From: an uncultured bacterium
GTDB taxonomy: Bacteria; Bacillota; Clostridia; Lachnospirales; Lachnospiraceae
Length of the DNA stretch: 64,000 nt
Direction of reading: 5' to 3'
NCBI GenBank assembly: GCA_947574055.1
Contig: CANPIC010000004.1
Span: 1 to 64,000 of the forward strand
In this document: piece by piece, positions 7,829 through 18,490 of the stretch
Numbering within the stretch: the stretch's first letter is position 1
Layout of the letters: every line of letters begins with the position of its first letter
Notes under the pieces: generated by a model
What the model was told of the DNA's origin: nothing
The model's input: only the letters and a program-made list of their open reading frames with translations
Databases searched by the model: none
Program-made: the position numbers and the translations under genes

Positions 7829-10048
7829 TTATTTCATACTGCCGATAAAATACTCCGAAATATCCATCCCGTTCAATATACAGGTGGCGCTGTCTGTATC
7901 ATGCTGTATCCAGGAGCCATGTACTTTCAGCCAGCAGCGCAGCGAAGAACTGAACCACTCCTCTGACCATTTGGCATGAGGATCATTTCTGTCCAGTTTA
8001 CACATCACGCAGGACTCGCAGGGTTTGTCCCTCTGTGCAAAGGTCCGGTAGCAGCAATCACCGATCTGTAAGTCAGGCAGCACATCCAAGAGTTTGCGGT
8101 TCGCAAAACAGATTTCAAACGTATCGCGATCCACTGCCATCACATAACTGTCGAAATCATCCAGAAGCCTCATATCCCGCAGTGCAGACCTGCCGCTTTT
8201 CTTTCTCTGGTCCTTGAGTACATAGATCTGAACGAGCTGCAGAATCCGCTTCAATTCCTTCTCTTCCTCCTCATTCAGATGCCACTCGCGGCCGGTACAC
8301 TCTCCCATCAGAAATGCGCCCGCAATCTCTCCCCCGCTCATAATAGGCTGTACAAGCAATGTATGTATGCCATTGCGGATCATATAGGAAGACATATCTC
8401 CGGGTACCACGTCATAACTGTGGATCAGCCGGAACCCTTTCAGCAGTTGTTGCTCTTTCAGGAAGGAAACCCATTGATGCCCTTCGTCTGTCAGATTCTG
8501 CTCTTCCTTCGGCTCGTAACCCGGGTTAAAATATTTCAGTTCCATTTTCTGACGGCCCGGGCCGGCTTCAATCGACAGGCAGGCTTTCTGAAATCCGAAA
8601 TGCCGGATCACTAGTTTCAGCATGGCTCTTGTGAGATTCTCATTATAATTTTTTTCATTGATAATCTGGCGCAGCAGATCTTCCAGATTCTCTTCTCTGC
8701 CGACTTCTTCAATAAATCTCTGCTGCCTTTCATTTTCTGCCGCATCTTTGCGCAGGATACCGGAAAGATCATATACGTGATATCCCAGCTTTTCATGTCC
8801 TCGCAGCGAAGCAACTGCCATTTGTGCCTTTTCATTCAGTTCCGTCCATGTCTCGCCCTGATACGGGCAGACAGAGATTCCCACCCTGCCGGAAAGGGTA
8901 AAGCGATCCTCCCCGCTTCCCAGCGTCATGGTCGTACTGTGGCATATCATCGTGGCAAGGGCATCCAGATTATGTACGGAACCGATATTTTGCGCAAAAA
9001 TAACCAGTTCGTCTTCGCTGAGCCGTCCCAGGATATCCGAACGCTTAAATCCCCTGCTCACCTTTTTTGTCATCTCTTTGAGGATCCTGTCACCTACACC
9101 CTCGGAAAGGCTCTCCGCAAGTATGCGGAAATCGCTGATATCCACCAGGATAAACGCATGAATGTCATGACTGCCGGAAGATGACAGAATCTGGTTTACC
9201 TGCTCTTTTGTAGCCTCCGCATTATACCAGCCGGTAATCTCATCCAGTTTTTCCTTGCCCCTGAGTTCTTCCTGCAACAGTTTCTTTTCATGTATATCTG
9301 TAATCTTTCCGACGATATGGGTAACATACCCCTCCACACCGGCTATACTGGATGTATGAATACGGTACCAGCGCTTCTCTCCGTTTTCCAGCATATCCGT
9401 TTTCAGTTCGATGATATCTGTCCGCGGCGTCTTCAGTGCCTCTTCCAGAATCTCCACCAGCCGCCTCTCATCTGAAAGGATGGAGACCTGTTCCTGCATC
9501 CGGGTCATAAACTTATCAATGAGCCGGTCATTTTCTATCCCATACTCTCCCGCAGTCTTAATGCTCAGCACATCGGTCTTGGCATTGTAATCCGCCAGCA
9601 TCTCACCCTCTGTTTCCAGAAGCATCTGATACCACTGGGACTGGGACTGTATCTCACTCTCCACAAATTTCCTGTCTGTGGCATCCAGGAATACGCATAA
9701 TATGACAGCACGCTCTTCTGTTCTTTCATAGAGATTGCCCCGGATCTGCAGCCAGCGCAGATTACCAGACGCAGTTACTGTACGCATCTCCAGATCCACC
9801 GCTCCGTCATCTTTCAGGACATCCTCGATTGCCTGCCAGAATTTGGGTTTATCTTCCTCCAGGATCAGCGATACCAGATTGTTCAGATATTTATACCCGG
9901 TAGACGGTACATACCCTAACATCCGGAAACCGCCGCTGTTCATATAGAGAAACTCCAGCTTATCTTCCTGCAGCCCCAGAAAAGCCACGCCTGTAAGCAT
10001 GTTCTCTACCATCTCGCATATTGTCCTGTAATCCAGATTATTTGCCAT
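7829..10048 (-). CDS. PAS/GGDEF-like sensor protein
   Basis: N-terminal PAS-like repeats and a GGDEF-like central region (DIHAFILVDISDFRILAES...GVGDRILKEMTKKV...RLSEDELVIFA). The signature is degenerate, so activity is doubtful. Confidence 0.7.
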   Translation of the reverse strand: MANNLDYRTICEMVENMLTGVAFLGLQEDKLEFLYMNSGGFRMLGYVPSTGYKYLNNLVSLILEEDKPKFWQAIEDVLKDDGAVDLEMRTVTASGNLRWLQIRGNLYERTEERAVILCVFLDATDRKFVESEIQSQSQWYQMLLETEGEMLADYNAKTDVLSIKTAGEYGIENDRLIDKFMTRMQEQVSILSDERRLVEILEEALKTPRTDIIELKTDMLENGEKRWYRIHTSSIAGVEGYVTHIVGKITDIHEKKLLQEELRGKEKLDEITGWYNAEATKEQVNQILSSSGSHDIHAFILVDISDFRILAESLSEGVGDRILKEMTKKVSRGFKRSDILGRLSEDELVIFAQNIGSVHNLDALATMICHSTTMTLGSGEDRFTLSGRVGISVCPYQGETWTELNEKAQMAVASLRGHEKLGYHVYDLSGILRKDAAENERQQRFIEEVGREENLEDLLRQIINEKNYNENLTRAMLKLVIRHFGFQKACLSIEAGPGRQKMELKYFNPGYEPKEEQNLTDEGHQWVSFLKEQQLLKGFRLIHSYDVVPGDMSSYMIRNGIHTLLVQPIMSGGEIAGAFLMGECTGREWHLNEEEEKELKRILQLVQIYVLKDQRKKSGRSALRDMRLLDDFDSYVMAVDRDTFEICFANRKLLDVLPDLQIGDCCYRTFAQRDKPCESCVMCKLDRNDPHAKWSEEWFSSSLRCWLKVHGSWIQHDTDSATCILNGMDISEYFIGSMK

Positions 10049-10090
10049 AATATCCCCTTTGTGACTATATCCGTACTGTTACATGTCTTA

Positions 10091-10759
10091 TTATATCTCT
10101 TTTTTTACAATATTTCCACTGTCTTTATAGATACTTTTCTCAGGAATATACCCTCTTACCCTTGAAAGCGGATATATATTGGTCTCTCTGCCGATCACAC
10201 TGCCCGGATTGAGCACGCTGTTACATCCCACTTCCACCTGATCGCCCAGCATGGCACCGAATTTTTTCAGGCCGGTCTCGATATTTCCGTCTTCTGACTT
10301 GACCACGACCAGCGTCTTGTCACTCTTTACATTGGAAGTGATGGAACCTGCGCCCATATGTGCCCTGTAACCCAGAATACTGTCACCTACATAATTATAA
10401 TGTGGCACCTGCACCCTGTTAAACAGAATCACATTTTTCAGTTCTGTGGAATTGCCGACCACAGCGCCTTTTCCCACGATGGCATTGCCGCGGATAAAGG
10501 CACACTGGCGCACCTCAGCCTCTTCGTCAATGATAGCCGGGCCGCCGATATAGGCAGAAGGAAAGACTTTCGCTGTTCTGGCAATCCAGATATTTTCCCC
10601 TCTCTTCTCGTATCTGTCCTCCGGCAATGTATTGCCCAGTCTGATGATACATGCACCGATCTCAGGCAGCACTTCCCAGGGGTATACCTTGCCCTCGAAT
10701 ACTTCCCTTGCCAGCGTTTCTTCCAGATTATACAGGTTTTCAATTTTCAGATACTCCAT
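10091..10759 (-). CDS. Left-handed beta-helix nucleotidyl/acyltransferase-like protein (GlmU-like)
   Basis: Hexapeptide-like repeats: VGKGAVVGNSTELKNVILFNRVQVPHYNYVGDSILGYRAHMGAGSITSNVK. Confidence 0.75.
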   Translation of the reverse strand: MEYLKIENLYNLEETLAREVFEGKVYPWEVLPEIGACIIRLGNTLPEDRYEKRGENIWIARTAKVFPSAYIGGPAIIDEEAEVRQCAFIRGNAIVGKGAVVGNSTELKNVILFNRVQVPHYNYVGDSILGYRAHMGAGSITSNVKSDKTLVVVKSEDGNIETGLKKFGAMLGDQVEVGCNSVLNPGSVIGRETNIYPLSRVRGYIPEKSIYKDSGNIVKKEI

Positions 10760-10765
10760 TTTCTG

Positions 10766-12790
10766 TCACCTCTCATAATTTTTTGCCGCCATATCGTATC
10801 TTTCATACAGGCTGTGACCGCCCGGGAACCGTTTCACCAGATCTGTCCGTCTGGAAACAAAATCATCCAGTTTATCCATATATTCTTTTCCGGTGATCGT
10901 CCCTTCCGCCACCTGTGTCAGGCCCTTTTCCCAGCTTGCCGTCAGGGCCGGATTCAGCAGCGGTCTGATGGAATAGTCCACAATCTCATAAATCATTTCA
11001 CCCATCAGGGTAGGCGTGATGATCTGCGTCTTCTTGTTCAGTGCCAGATAGCCGATGTGAACCAGCTTTTTCAGAATCTCCGCTCTGGTGGCAGAGGTAC
11101 CGATCCCACTGCCCCGGATCTGTTCCCGCAGTTCTTCGTCTTCGATAAACTGTCCCGCATTTTCCATTGTCAGAATCAGCGTGCCGGAATTGTAGCGCTT
11201 GGGCGGTGTGGTCTCACCTTCTTTGATCTCATACGGCGTATATTCCCGCAGTGCCAGCCGCTGCCCCTTTTTCAGTTTTTCCAGGGCCTGCATGAAACCG
11301 GTATCTGCGGCGGTCGCCTCCTCCCGGCTCTCCGTCCCTTCCTGCGCTTCTTTTTCTTTTTTCTTTTTCATAAAAGAACAGGCCGCGGCCTGCAGATAGC
11401 CTTCTTCGATCAGGACCTTAAAATTCGCAAAAAACCGCTCCCCTTTTATCAGCAGCGTCAGTGATATCTTGCGATATATGGCGCCGGGACAGAAGATACT
11501 CAGAAACCGTCGTACGATCAGTTCATATACATTGGCTGACACCGTCTGTAAACTACTTAACGCGCCCAGTCCCTGCCCTGTGGGGATGATGGCGTAATGG
11601 TCTGTGATCTGCTTATCGTTCACATATCTGGATTTTGTCAGCTTCTGATGCAGCCCCTTTCGCAGGATCTCATCTGCCAGAGAAGAGGCCCTGTCATACT
11701 GGGAAAGCCCTTTCAGATTCCTGTCAATCTCCTTTGCCACCGCGCTGGATAATACCCTGGCATCTGTCCTGGGATAGGTTGTCAGTTTCTTTTCGTACAG
11801 TTCCTGGGCGATACGAAGTGTCTCGTCCGGACTGATCTTGAAGTATCTGGCACAGTCATTTTGCAGTTCTGCCAGATTATACAAAAGCGGGGGATTTTTG
11901 GTTTCTTTCTTTTTTTCGATCTTTTCCACCAGCGGCATCTCCGCCGGCTCCTGCGACAGCTGACCGATCAGTTCCCTGGCCGTCTCTTCCTTCAGGAAAC
12001 CATTTTCTTTGTATAAAAGGAGAGAACCTTCATATCTGCTGCCCTGCACGGCCCGCCATTCTCCGTCGAAAATCCTGCCGCCCAGACTCACCCCTGCCAG
12101 TACCCGGTAAAAAGGAGTCTTGACAAAATCGCGTATTTCCCGCTCTCTTTTTACCACAATCCCCAGCACACAGGTCATGACCCGCCCCGCGGCTATGACC
12201 GCCCTGTCCAGCTTGAGATATTCTTTGACAGAATTGCCAAATTTCAGCGTCAGTGCCCGTGAAAAATTAATCCCCATCAGATAATCTTCCTTGGCCCGCA
12301 GATAAGCGGCCTCGCACAGATTATCATAGTCCGAGAGATCTTTGGCTTCCCTGATCCCCCTGCGTATCTCGTCCTGGGTCTGAGAGTCGATCCACACCCG
12401 TTTGCGTGTCTTCCCGGTGATACCTGCCTGCCGTTCCACCAGTCTGTATATATATTCCCCTTCCCGTCCGGAGTCTGTACACACATAGATGGTATCCACA
12501 TCTGCCCGTTTTAAGAGGCTGCTGACAATCTCAAACTGCTTCTTTACGCCTTCGATCACCTCGTATTTAAACTCCTGCGGAATAAAAGGAAGGGTCTCAA
12601 AAGACCAGCGCTTATATTTTTCATCATATTTTTCCGGGTAACTCATAGTGACAAGATGGCCGACGCACCATGTGACAATCGCCTCTTCGGACTCCATATA
12701 GCCGTCCCGTCCTGTCAGGCGGTATCCCAGTGCGGCGGCAAATTCCCGCGCCACGCTGGGCTTTTCCGCAATGAACAAACATTTTCCCAT
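10766..12790 (-). CDS. topB: DNA topoisomerase III
   Basis: MGKCLFIAEKPSVAREFAAAL..., YTTYPRTDARVLSS, GIGTSATRAEILKKL. Start corrected from 12940 to the internal ATG at 12790. Confidence 0.93.
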   Translation of the reverse strand: MGKCLFIAEKPSVAREFAAALGYRLTGRDGYMESEEAIVTWCVGHLVTMSYPEKYDEKYKRWSFETLPFIPQEFKYEVIEGVKKQFEIVSSLLKRADVDTIYVCTDSGREGEYIYRLVERQAGITGKTRKRVWIDSQTQDEIRRGIREAKDLSDYDNLCEAAYLRAKEDYLMGINFSRALTLKFGNSVKEYLKLDRAVIAAGRVMTCVLGIVVKREREIRDFVKTPFYRVLAGVSLGGRIFDGEWRAVQGSRYEGSLLLYKENGFLKEETARELIGQLSQEPAEMPLVEKIEKKKETKNPPLLYNLAELQNDCARYFKISPDETLRIAQELYEKKLTTYPRTDARVLSSAVAKEIDRNLKGLSQYDRASSLADEILRKGLHQKLTKSRYVNDKQITDHYAIIPTGQGLGALSSLQTVSANVYELIVRRFLSIFCPGAIYRKISLTLLIKGERFFANFKVLIEEGYLQAAACSFMKKKKEKEAQEGTESREEATAADTGFMQALEKLKKGQRLALREYTPYEIKEGETTPPKRYNSGTLILTMENAGQFIEDEELREQIRGSGIGTSATRAEILKKLVHIGYLALNKKTQIITPTLMGEMIYEIVDYSIRPLLNPALTASWEKGLTQVAEGTITGKEYMDKLDDFVSRRTDLVKRFPGGHSLYERYDMAAKNYER

Positions 12791-12798
12791 GTATGACC

Positions 12799-14175
12799 TC
12801 AAAATGAATCCAGATCCGTCAGATGCACATGATCCAGCCCCGTTGCTTCCCGTACCAGAGCAGGATCGAATCCCCCGGCAGAAAACAGGTAGATATGATC
12901 CGCCCGCAGCTGTGCCTTTCTGGCACAAAAGAGTAGCCATTCATAATCGTCATATGGCATCACCGGCTTCTCCCAGCTGCACAGCCCAATGATCGTATGT
13001 CCGGCCTCATCGCGGGCCACAATATCAATGTCTCCTGCCTTTCCTGCCCATTCCCCCATCTGTACACAGGCATAGGGCAGTCGCCTCCTCCGGTTCAGAT
13101 ATTGCATATATTCCCGGCAGATCCGCACAAAGGCGCGGGCTGTATAGCGCCTGAAATCCGGAGCGATGTATCTCTCGTAAAAAGCCGTTTCCTCCATCCT
13201 GCCCAGCTGCGTAAGATGCGGATACAGATAGCGAAAATAAAAGCAGACAAAGGGATGGCTGATCCGATAGACACCCTTACGGACATTGCCACGGCCCTCC
13301 GTGTCAAAGGAGTGGACCTTTTCCACGAGATCCAGACTCATCAGATGATTCAGGTATACGCTGATCTTAGCGCGTGAAAAACCGGTATGCAGATATAATT
13401 CGTTCAGCTTATCTTTGCCGGAAGCCATCGCCGACAAAATCGTATCATAGATACCGGGTTCCCGCAATTCGCCGACCACCAGCCTGGGCGCCTCCTGGTG
13501 CAGCAGACTGTCCGGGTTGAGGATATGGCGGCATATGTTCTCACTGACCGAGAGCCGGGTGTCAAAGTGTTTCCAAAGCCCCGGAAATCCGCCCAGTACC
13601 CCGTAACATTCTACCTGGCTGCTCCTGACGCCTCCGGGAAAACTGCGCACCATCTCAAAAAAACTCTGCTCTTTCAGCTTCAGAAAACCGGTTATCCCAT
13701 GCGCCTGCGCTCCCAGCTTCTGCACCATACCATTTTCCACCCAGCCCGGCAAAAGGGAAGTGAGCAGCACCATCACGCCTCCGGCCTTCTCCGTGTCACG
13801 CAAAAAAGCGTTCAGCGATGGCATAAAATCATGACTCTGCTTCACGATGTTCTGAAATTCTTCGATTATGATAACCGATTTCCCCGCCGGCTGCTGCCGT
13901 TTCGGCGGACATAATGCCGCCAACAGATCCGGAAATGACAAATGCACCGGCAGACTGGCTCCCTCTTCCCGCAGCTCATTTCCCCACTGAAATAACTGCT
14001 CTTTCTCCGAACAGGTTCTCGCCCTGTAACAACAGGCCGTCTTCCCCTGACAAAAAGCCTGCAGCAATTCCTCCATACCCGTATGTTTCTGTCCGTACAG
14101 TATGATCAGCTGACTTTCTGCCTTTTCATAACAATTCTGCAGATAGCCAAGCCCGGCTCTGTCTACTCCCGCCAT
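12799..14175 (-). CDS. AAA+ ATPase with DUF234-type C-terminus
   Basis: LIILYGQKHTGMEELL (divergent P-loop), winged-helix region, nuclease-like GDIDIVARDEAG segment. Confidence 0.7.
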   Translation of the reverse strand: MAGVDRAGLGYLQNCYEKAESQLIILYGQKHTGMEELLQAFCQGKTACCYRARTCSEKEQLFQWGNELREEGASLPVHLSFPDLLAALCPPKRQQPAGKSVIIIEEFQNIVKQSHDFMPSLNAFLRDTEKAGGVMVLLTSLLPGWVENGMVQKLGAQAHGITGFLKLKEQSFFEMVRSFPGGVRSSQVECYGVLGGFPGLWKHFDTRLSVSENICRHILNPDSLLHQEAPRLVVGELREPGIYDTILSAMASGKDKLNELYLHTGFSRAKISVYLNHLMSLDLVEKVHSFDTEGRGNVRKGVYRISHPFVCFYFRYLYPHLTQLGRMEETAFYERYIAPDFRRYTARAFVRICREYMQYLNRRRRLPYACVQMGEWAGKAGDIDIVARDEAGHTIIGLCSWEKPVMPYDDYEWLLFCARKAQLRADHIYLFSAGGFDPALVREATGLDHVHLTDLDSF

Positions 14176-14197
14176 ACGCGCTCCCTGTCATACGTGT

Positions 14198-15937
14198 CTA
14201 CTCCCATACCTGCTTCTCGATCTGTTCTTCCAGCAGTTCTTCCAGCTGCTGGCGGGGCATCGGTTTCCCCATCAGATAACCCTGTATATATTCACAGCCG
14301 ATCTCCCGCAGGTAATCCAGCTGTTCCTGATGCTCCACACCTTCTGCGATCGTCTTATACCCCAGTCGGTTCACCATATCCACGATGGATTCTACAATAA
14401 TATTGCCTGTTTCATCTTTCATCATGGCATCTACAAAAGATTTGTCGATCTTAATCGTCTCCACCGGCAGCTTACGCAAGTAGGAAAAAGCCGAATAGCC
14501 CGTGCCGAAATCATCAATGGCAGTCTGTATGCCATACCGTTTCAAAAACTCCAGTTTCTTGATCACATTAGAGATATCGTCCACCAGCACGGTTTCTGTA
14601 ATCTCCAGTTCTATCTCTTTTGGCGATACCTGATGTTCTTCGATCAGTTCAATCAGCCGCCTGGAAAAACTTTCCGACGCAAACTGAATCGCGGAAATAT
14701 TCATCGACATAATCAGACTCAGACCAAACTTTTTCTTCCAGCGGGCCAGCGTGGAAATCGCTTTCTCCATCACCCACTCTCCGATGTCAATGATCAGACC
14801 GCTCTTTTCCGCAATGGGGATAAACTCCCCCGGACTGATCATCCTTCCGTCCTCATCCCGCCAGCGAACCAGTGCCTCGACCCCCCGCAGATGTTTGGTC
14901 TCGGTGTCAAACTGCGGCTGATAATAAAGCAGAAATTCTTTTTCAAAGACCGCATTTTTCAGCTTATGTTCGATCCGTGCACTTTCCACAAAGTCCTGAA
15001 TAATAGGCGCATCAAAATAACGGATGCCGCTCTTTTCCTCCTGCTTCACTTTAAACATGACGATCTCTGCCCGTTCGATCAGCGCCAGCGGCTCTGTTGC
15101 CGCCTCCGGATATTCCGCCACTCCCACACTGATGGTGATATAAACCTGATGCTCTGTCAGCGAAAAAGGCTGTTCCAGACGGTCATGGATCTGTCTGTAA
15201 AGCGTCTCTATGGTCCGCGCCCCGCAGGGCTCATAAACGGCGATGCAGTAGGCATCGGCATTGAGATGCGCACACATCATCCGCTCATCCACACATAATT
15301 TCTTCAGGAATCCGCCAAATGCCGCCAACAGTTCATCTCCCACCAGCACGCCGATTCCGTCATTGATCTTACGGAAATCATTGATATTGATAAATGCCAC
15401 ACTGACCGTCGTCTCTTCTGCTTCCGCCTTCTGAATCCATTCCCGCAGTTTTTCCACGAAACAGTTTCTGTTATACAGACCGGTCAGGGTATCATAATAA
15501 GCCATATAGGCCAGATCATCGTTGCGCTTTTTAAAACGGGTGATATCGGTAAAGCGCATCATCTTCTCTTTTGGTTGTCCCAGTTCGTCCCGGATCAGGC
15601 GTACCTCACACTCCATCCACTGCTCTTTGTCCTTTTTGCAAAGTTCACAGGCAGCAGACGTCTCGCCTGTCTCTTCTATATATACCACCTTTCTGAAAGC
15701 CGGCCCGTCTTCTTCTCTGACCTGTGAAAATAGCCTGGCCAGATCATTGCGGGTCCTCACCTCCACATCAAAGAATCGATCAAAGCTGCCCATAACCAGA
15801 CAGGTATCTTCCTCCAGGGAAACATAAAGGAAGGCATTGCCTGACGTATCCAGAAGAGTACGGTACATACTACATTCACCGTCCAGCTTCTGATTCAACG
15901 CCTTAAGCAGATCTATTTGGTATTGGAACTCATCCAC
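14198..15937 (-). CDS. PAS-GGDEF-EAL protein (c-di-GMP phosphodiesterase-like)
   Basis: EAL-domain motifs LRGVEALVRWRDEDGRMISP, IELEITETVLVDD, AIDDFGTGYSAFSYL. GGDEF degenerate. Confidence 0.88.
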   Translation of the reverse strand: MDEFQYQIDLLKALNQKLDGECSMYRTLLDTSGNAFLYVSLEEDTCLVMGSFDRFFDVEVRTRNDLARLFSQVREEDGPAFRKVVYIEETGETSAACELCKKDKEQWMECEVRLIRDELGQPKEKMMRFTDITRFKKRNDDLAYMAYYDTLTGLYNRNCFVEKLREWIQKAEAEETTVSVAFININDFRKINDGIGVLVGDELLAAFGGFLKKLCVDERMMCAHLNADAYCIAVYEPCGARTIETLYRQIHDRLEQPFSLTEHQVYITISVGVAEYPEAATEPLALIERAEIVMFKVKQEEKSGIRYFDAPIIQDFVESARIEHKLKNAVFEKEFLLYYQPQFDTETKHLRGVEALVRWRDEDGRMISPGEFIPIAEKSGLIIDIGEWVMEKAISTLARWKKKFGLSLIMSMNISAIQFASESFSRRLIELIEEHQVSPKEIELEITETVLVDDISNVIKKLEFLKRYGIQTAIDDFGTGYSAFSYLRKLPVETIKIDKSFVDAMMKDETGNIIVESIVDMVNRLGYKTIAEGVEHQEQLDYLREIGCEYIQGYLMGKPMPRQQLEELLEEQIEKQVWE

Positions 15938-15964
15938 GACTATCTAACCTCCTGCCTGCCTACT

Positions 15965-17086
15965 CTATTTCGCAGTGATATATCCTTTTGCTTTCAGCAT
16001 CTCCGCACAGAGCACCGCGCCTCCTGCAGCGCCCCTTACCGTATTATGAGACAATCCGATAAACTTCCAGTCATAGACGCTGTCTTCCCGCAGACGCCCG
16101 ATAGAAATGCCCATACCTCTCTCAAAATCCACATCCAGGGACACCTGGGGCCTGTTATCCTCCTCCATATACTGGATAAACTGCTTTGGCGCACTGGGCA
16201 GTTCCAATTCCTGCGGCAGTCCTTTGTATTGTCTGAGTCTTTCAATCAGCTGTTCCTTTGTCGGTTTTTTGCGGAATTTAACAAATGCCGCAGCCGTGTG
16301 TCCGTTCAGCACCGGCACCCGGACGCACTGGCAGGTGATCTGCGGCTCCTGAGCCGGTCTGATCACACCGTCTTCCACACTGCCCAGAACACGCAGTGGT
16401 TCCTTTTCCGACTTTTCTTCTTCCCCGGCGATATAAGGAATCACATTGCCTTTCATTTCCGGCCAGTCTTCGAATGTCTTTCCCGCACCGGAAATAGCCT
16501 GATAAGTCGTAGCTACCACTTCATACGGCTCGAACTCTTTCCAGGCTGCCAGAGCAGGCGCATAACTCTGAATCGAACAATTTGGCTTCACTGCAATAAA
16601 GCCCCTTTTTGTGCCCAGACGCTCCCGCTGAAACTGAATGACTTCCATATGCGCCGGATTCACTTCCGGTATCAGCATCGGCACATCTTCCGTCCAGCGA
16701 TGCGCGCTGTTATTGGATACCACCGGCGTCTCCGTCTTCGCATAGGCTTCTTCTATTTTCTTAATCTCATCTTTGGACATATCCACAGCACTGAATACAA
16801 AATCCACCAAAGAGGCCACCTGTTCCACCTCATTAACATTCATCACAACCATGTTTTTTACAGACTCCGGCATGGGAGTATCCATTTTCCAGCGATCCCC
16901 CACCGCTTCTTCATATGTTTTGCCTGCGGAGCGGGGACTTGCCGCAATCACGGTAATTTCAAACCATGGATGGTCTGCCAGCAAAGAGATAAATCTCTGC
17001 CCTACCATACCGGTTCCGCCCAAGATACCTGTTCTCAATCTTTCGCCCATTTTCGTATTCTCCTCATCTATCTTTTTTATATACAA
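15965..17086 (-). CDS. asd: Aspartate-semialdehyde dehydrogenase
   Basis: GILGGTGMVGQRFISLLADHPWF, VKPNCSIQSYAPAL, start codon shortly upstream of GERLRTG. Confidence 0.92.
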   Translation of the reverse strand: MYIKKIDEENTKMGERLRTGILGGTGMVGQRFISLLADHPWFEITVIAASPRSAGKTYEEAVGDRWKMDTPMPESVKNMVVMNVNEVEQVASLVDFVFSAVDMSKDEIKKIEEAYAKTETPVVSNNSAHRWTEDVPMLIPEVNPAHMEVIQFQRERLGTKRGFIAVKPNCSIQSYAPALAAWKEFEPYEVVATTYQAISGAGKTFEDWPEMKGNVIPYIAGEEEKSEKEPLRVLGSVEDGVIRPAQEPQITCQCVRVPVLNGHTAAAFVKFRKKPTKEQLIERLRQYKGLPQELELPSAPKQFIQYMEEDNRPQVSLDVDFERGMGISIGRLREDSVYDWKFIGLSHNTVRGAAGGAVLCAEMLKAKGYITAK

Positions 17087-18475
17087 TCAGTATTTTTTTT
17101 CTTCCTGCAAAAATGCCCGCCCTGCGGCAATGGCATCCCGCATGGCCTTTTTGCCGGGTGCGCCCGTCGTCAGCCTCTTTTCCACACAGGTTTCAAGACT
17201 GACCGCCTCAAAGAGATCCGCTTCAAACACCGGACTGACCGCCCTGAGTTCCTCCAGGGAAAGCGCGTCAATAGAAGTATGTTTCTCAATGCAATACAGC
17301 ACCAGTCTGCCGATCAGCGTATGCGCATCCCGAAAAGGAACGCCCTTCCCCACCAGATAATCCGCCGCATCTGTGGCATTGGTAAAGCCGTTGACAGCAC
17401 TTTTCGCCATCGTATCCTTGCAAAAACGCATCGTCCCCAGCATGCCATCAAACAGCGTAAGACAGTCTTTTACCGTATCCATGGCATCGAAGGTCAGTTC
17501 CTTATCCTCCTGCATATCTTTGTTATAGGCAAGGGGAATCCCCTTCATCACTGTCAGCAGCGACAACAGCGCCCCATAGACCCTGCCCGTTTTGCCCCGT
17601 AACAGTTCCGCGATATCCGGGTTCTTTTTCTGTGGCATGATACTGCTGCCTGTGGAATACGCATCGGCAATCTCCACAAACTGGTATTCATTGCTGTTCC
17701 ACAGGATGATCTCCTCGGAAAAACGGCTCAGATGCATCATGACTGTAGCCGCCGCCGAAAGATACTCGATCAGGTAATCCCGGTCTGACACAGAGTCCAT
17801 GCTATTCCATGTGGGGCCGTCAAAATGAAGCAACTCTGCCACATATGCCCGGTCCAGAGGATACGTCGTCCCTGCCAGCGCACCACTGCCAAGAGGACAG
17901 GTATTCATACGCTTCTCAATATCTCTCATCCGCAGCACATCGCGCTTGAACATCTCAAAATAAGCACCCAGATGATGTGCCAGCGTAAGCGGCTGCGCCT
18001 TTTGCAGATGCGTAAATCCCGGCATATAGGTATCCAGATGTTCCTCCATCAAAGAAAGCAGGGTTTCCAACAGATTCTGCAATAATCCCCTGGTTTCCCT
18101 GATCACCTTTCTGGTATACAGTTTCATGTCAAGCGCCACCTGATCATTGCGGCTGCGTCCGGTGTGCAGCTTCTTTCCCGCCTCACCGATCCGCTCCGTC
18201 AGCACCGCTTCCACAAAGCTGTGCACATCCTCATAGACGTCCGTCACCGTCAGTTGTCCGCGCCGCACATCTTCCCGGATTGCCGCAAGGCCCGCAATCA
18301 TCGCATCAGCCTCTTCCTGCGATACTATTTTCTGCCTGCCCAGCATCGCCGCATGGGCGATGCTGCCCTCTATATCTTCTTCCAGAAGCCTCCGGTCAAA
18401 AGAAACGGATGCATTGAACCGATAGACAAGCGCATCCGTCTCTTCTGTAAACCGTCCGCCCCAAAGCTGTGCCAT
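17087..18475 (-). CDS. argH: Argininosuccinate lyase
   Basis: MAQLWGGRFTEETDALVYRFNASVSFDRRL..., GSSIMPQKKNPDIAELLRGK. Start corrected to 18475. Confidence 0.95.
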   Translation of the reverse strand: MAQLWGGRFTEETDALVYRFNASVSFDRRLLEEDIEGSIAHAAMLGRQKIVSQEEADAMIAGLAAIREDVRRGQLTVTDVYEDVHSFVEAVLTERIGEAGKKLHTGRSRNDQVALDMKLYTRKVIRETRGLLQNLLETLLSLMEEHLDTYMPGFTHLQKAQPLTLAHHLGAYFEMFKRDVLRMRDIEKRMNTCPLGSGALAGTTYPLDRAYVAELLHFDGPTWNSMDSVSDRDYLIEYLSAAATVMMHLSRFSEEIILWNSNEYQFVEIADAYSTGSSIMPQKKNPDIAELLRGKTGRVYGALLSLLTVMKGIPLAYNKDMQEDKELTFDAMDTVKDCLTLFDGMLGTMRFCKDTMAKSAVNGFTNATDAADYLVGKGVPFRDAHTLIGRLVLYCIEKHTSIDALSLEELRAVSPVFEADLFEAVSLETCVEKRLTTGAPGKKAMRDAIAAGRAFLQEEKKY

Positions 18476-18490
18476 ATGTAGTCCTCCTAT

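Noticed and set aside
15917-17602. Plus-strand 561-aa ORF opposite asd/argH
   Set aside because: Antisense of two confidently identified enzymes; no recognisable family.
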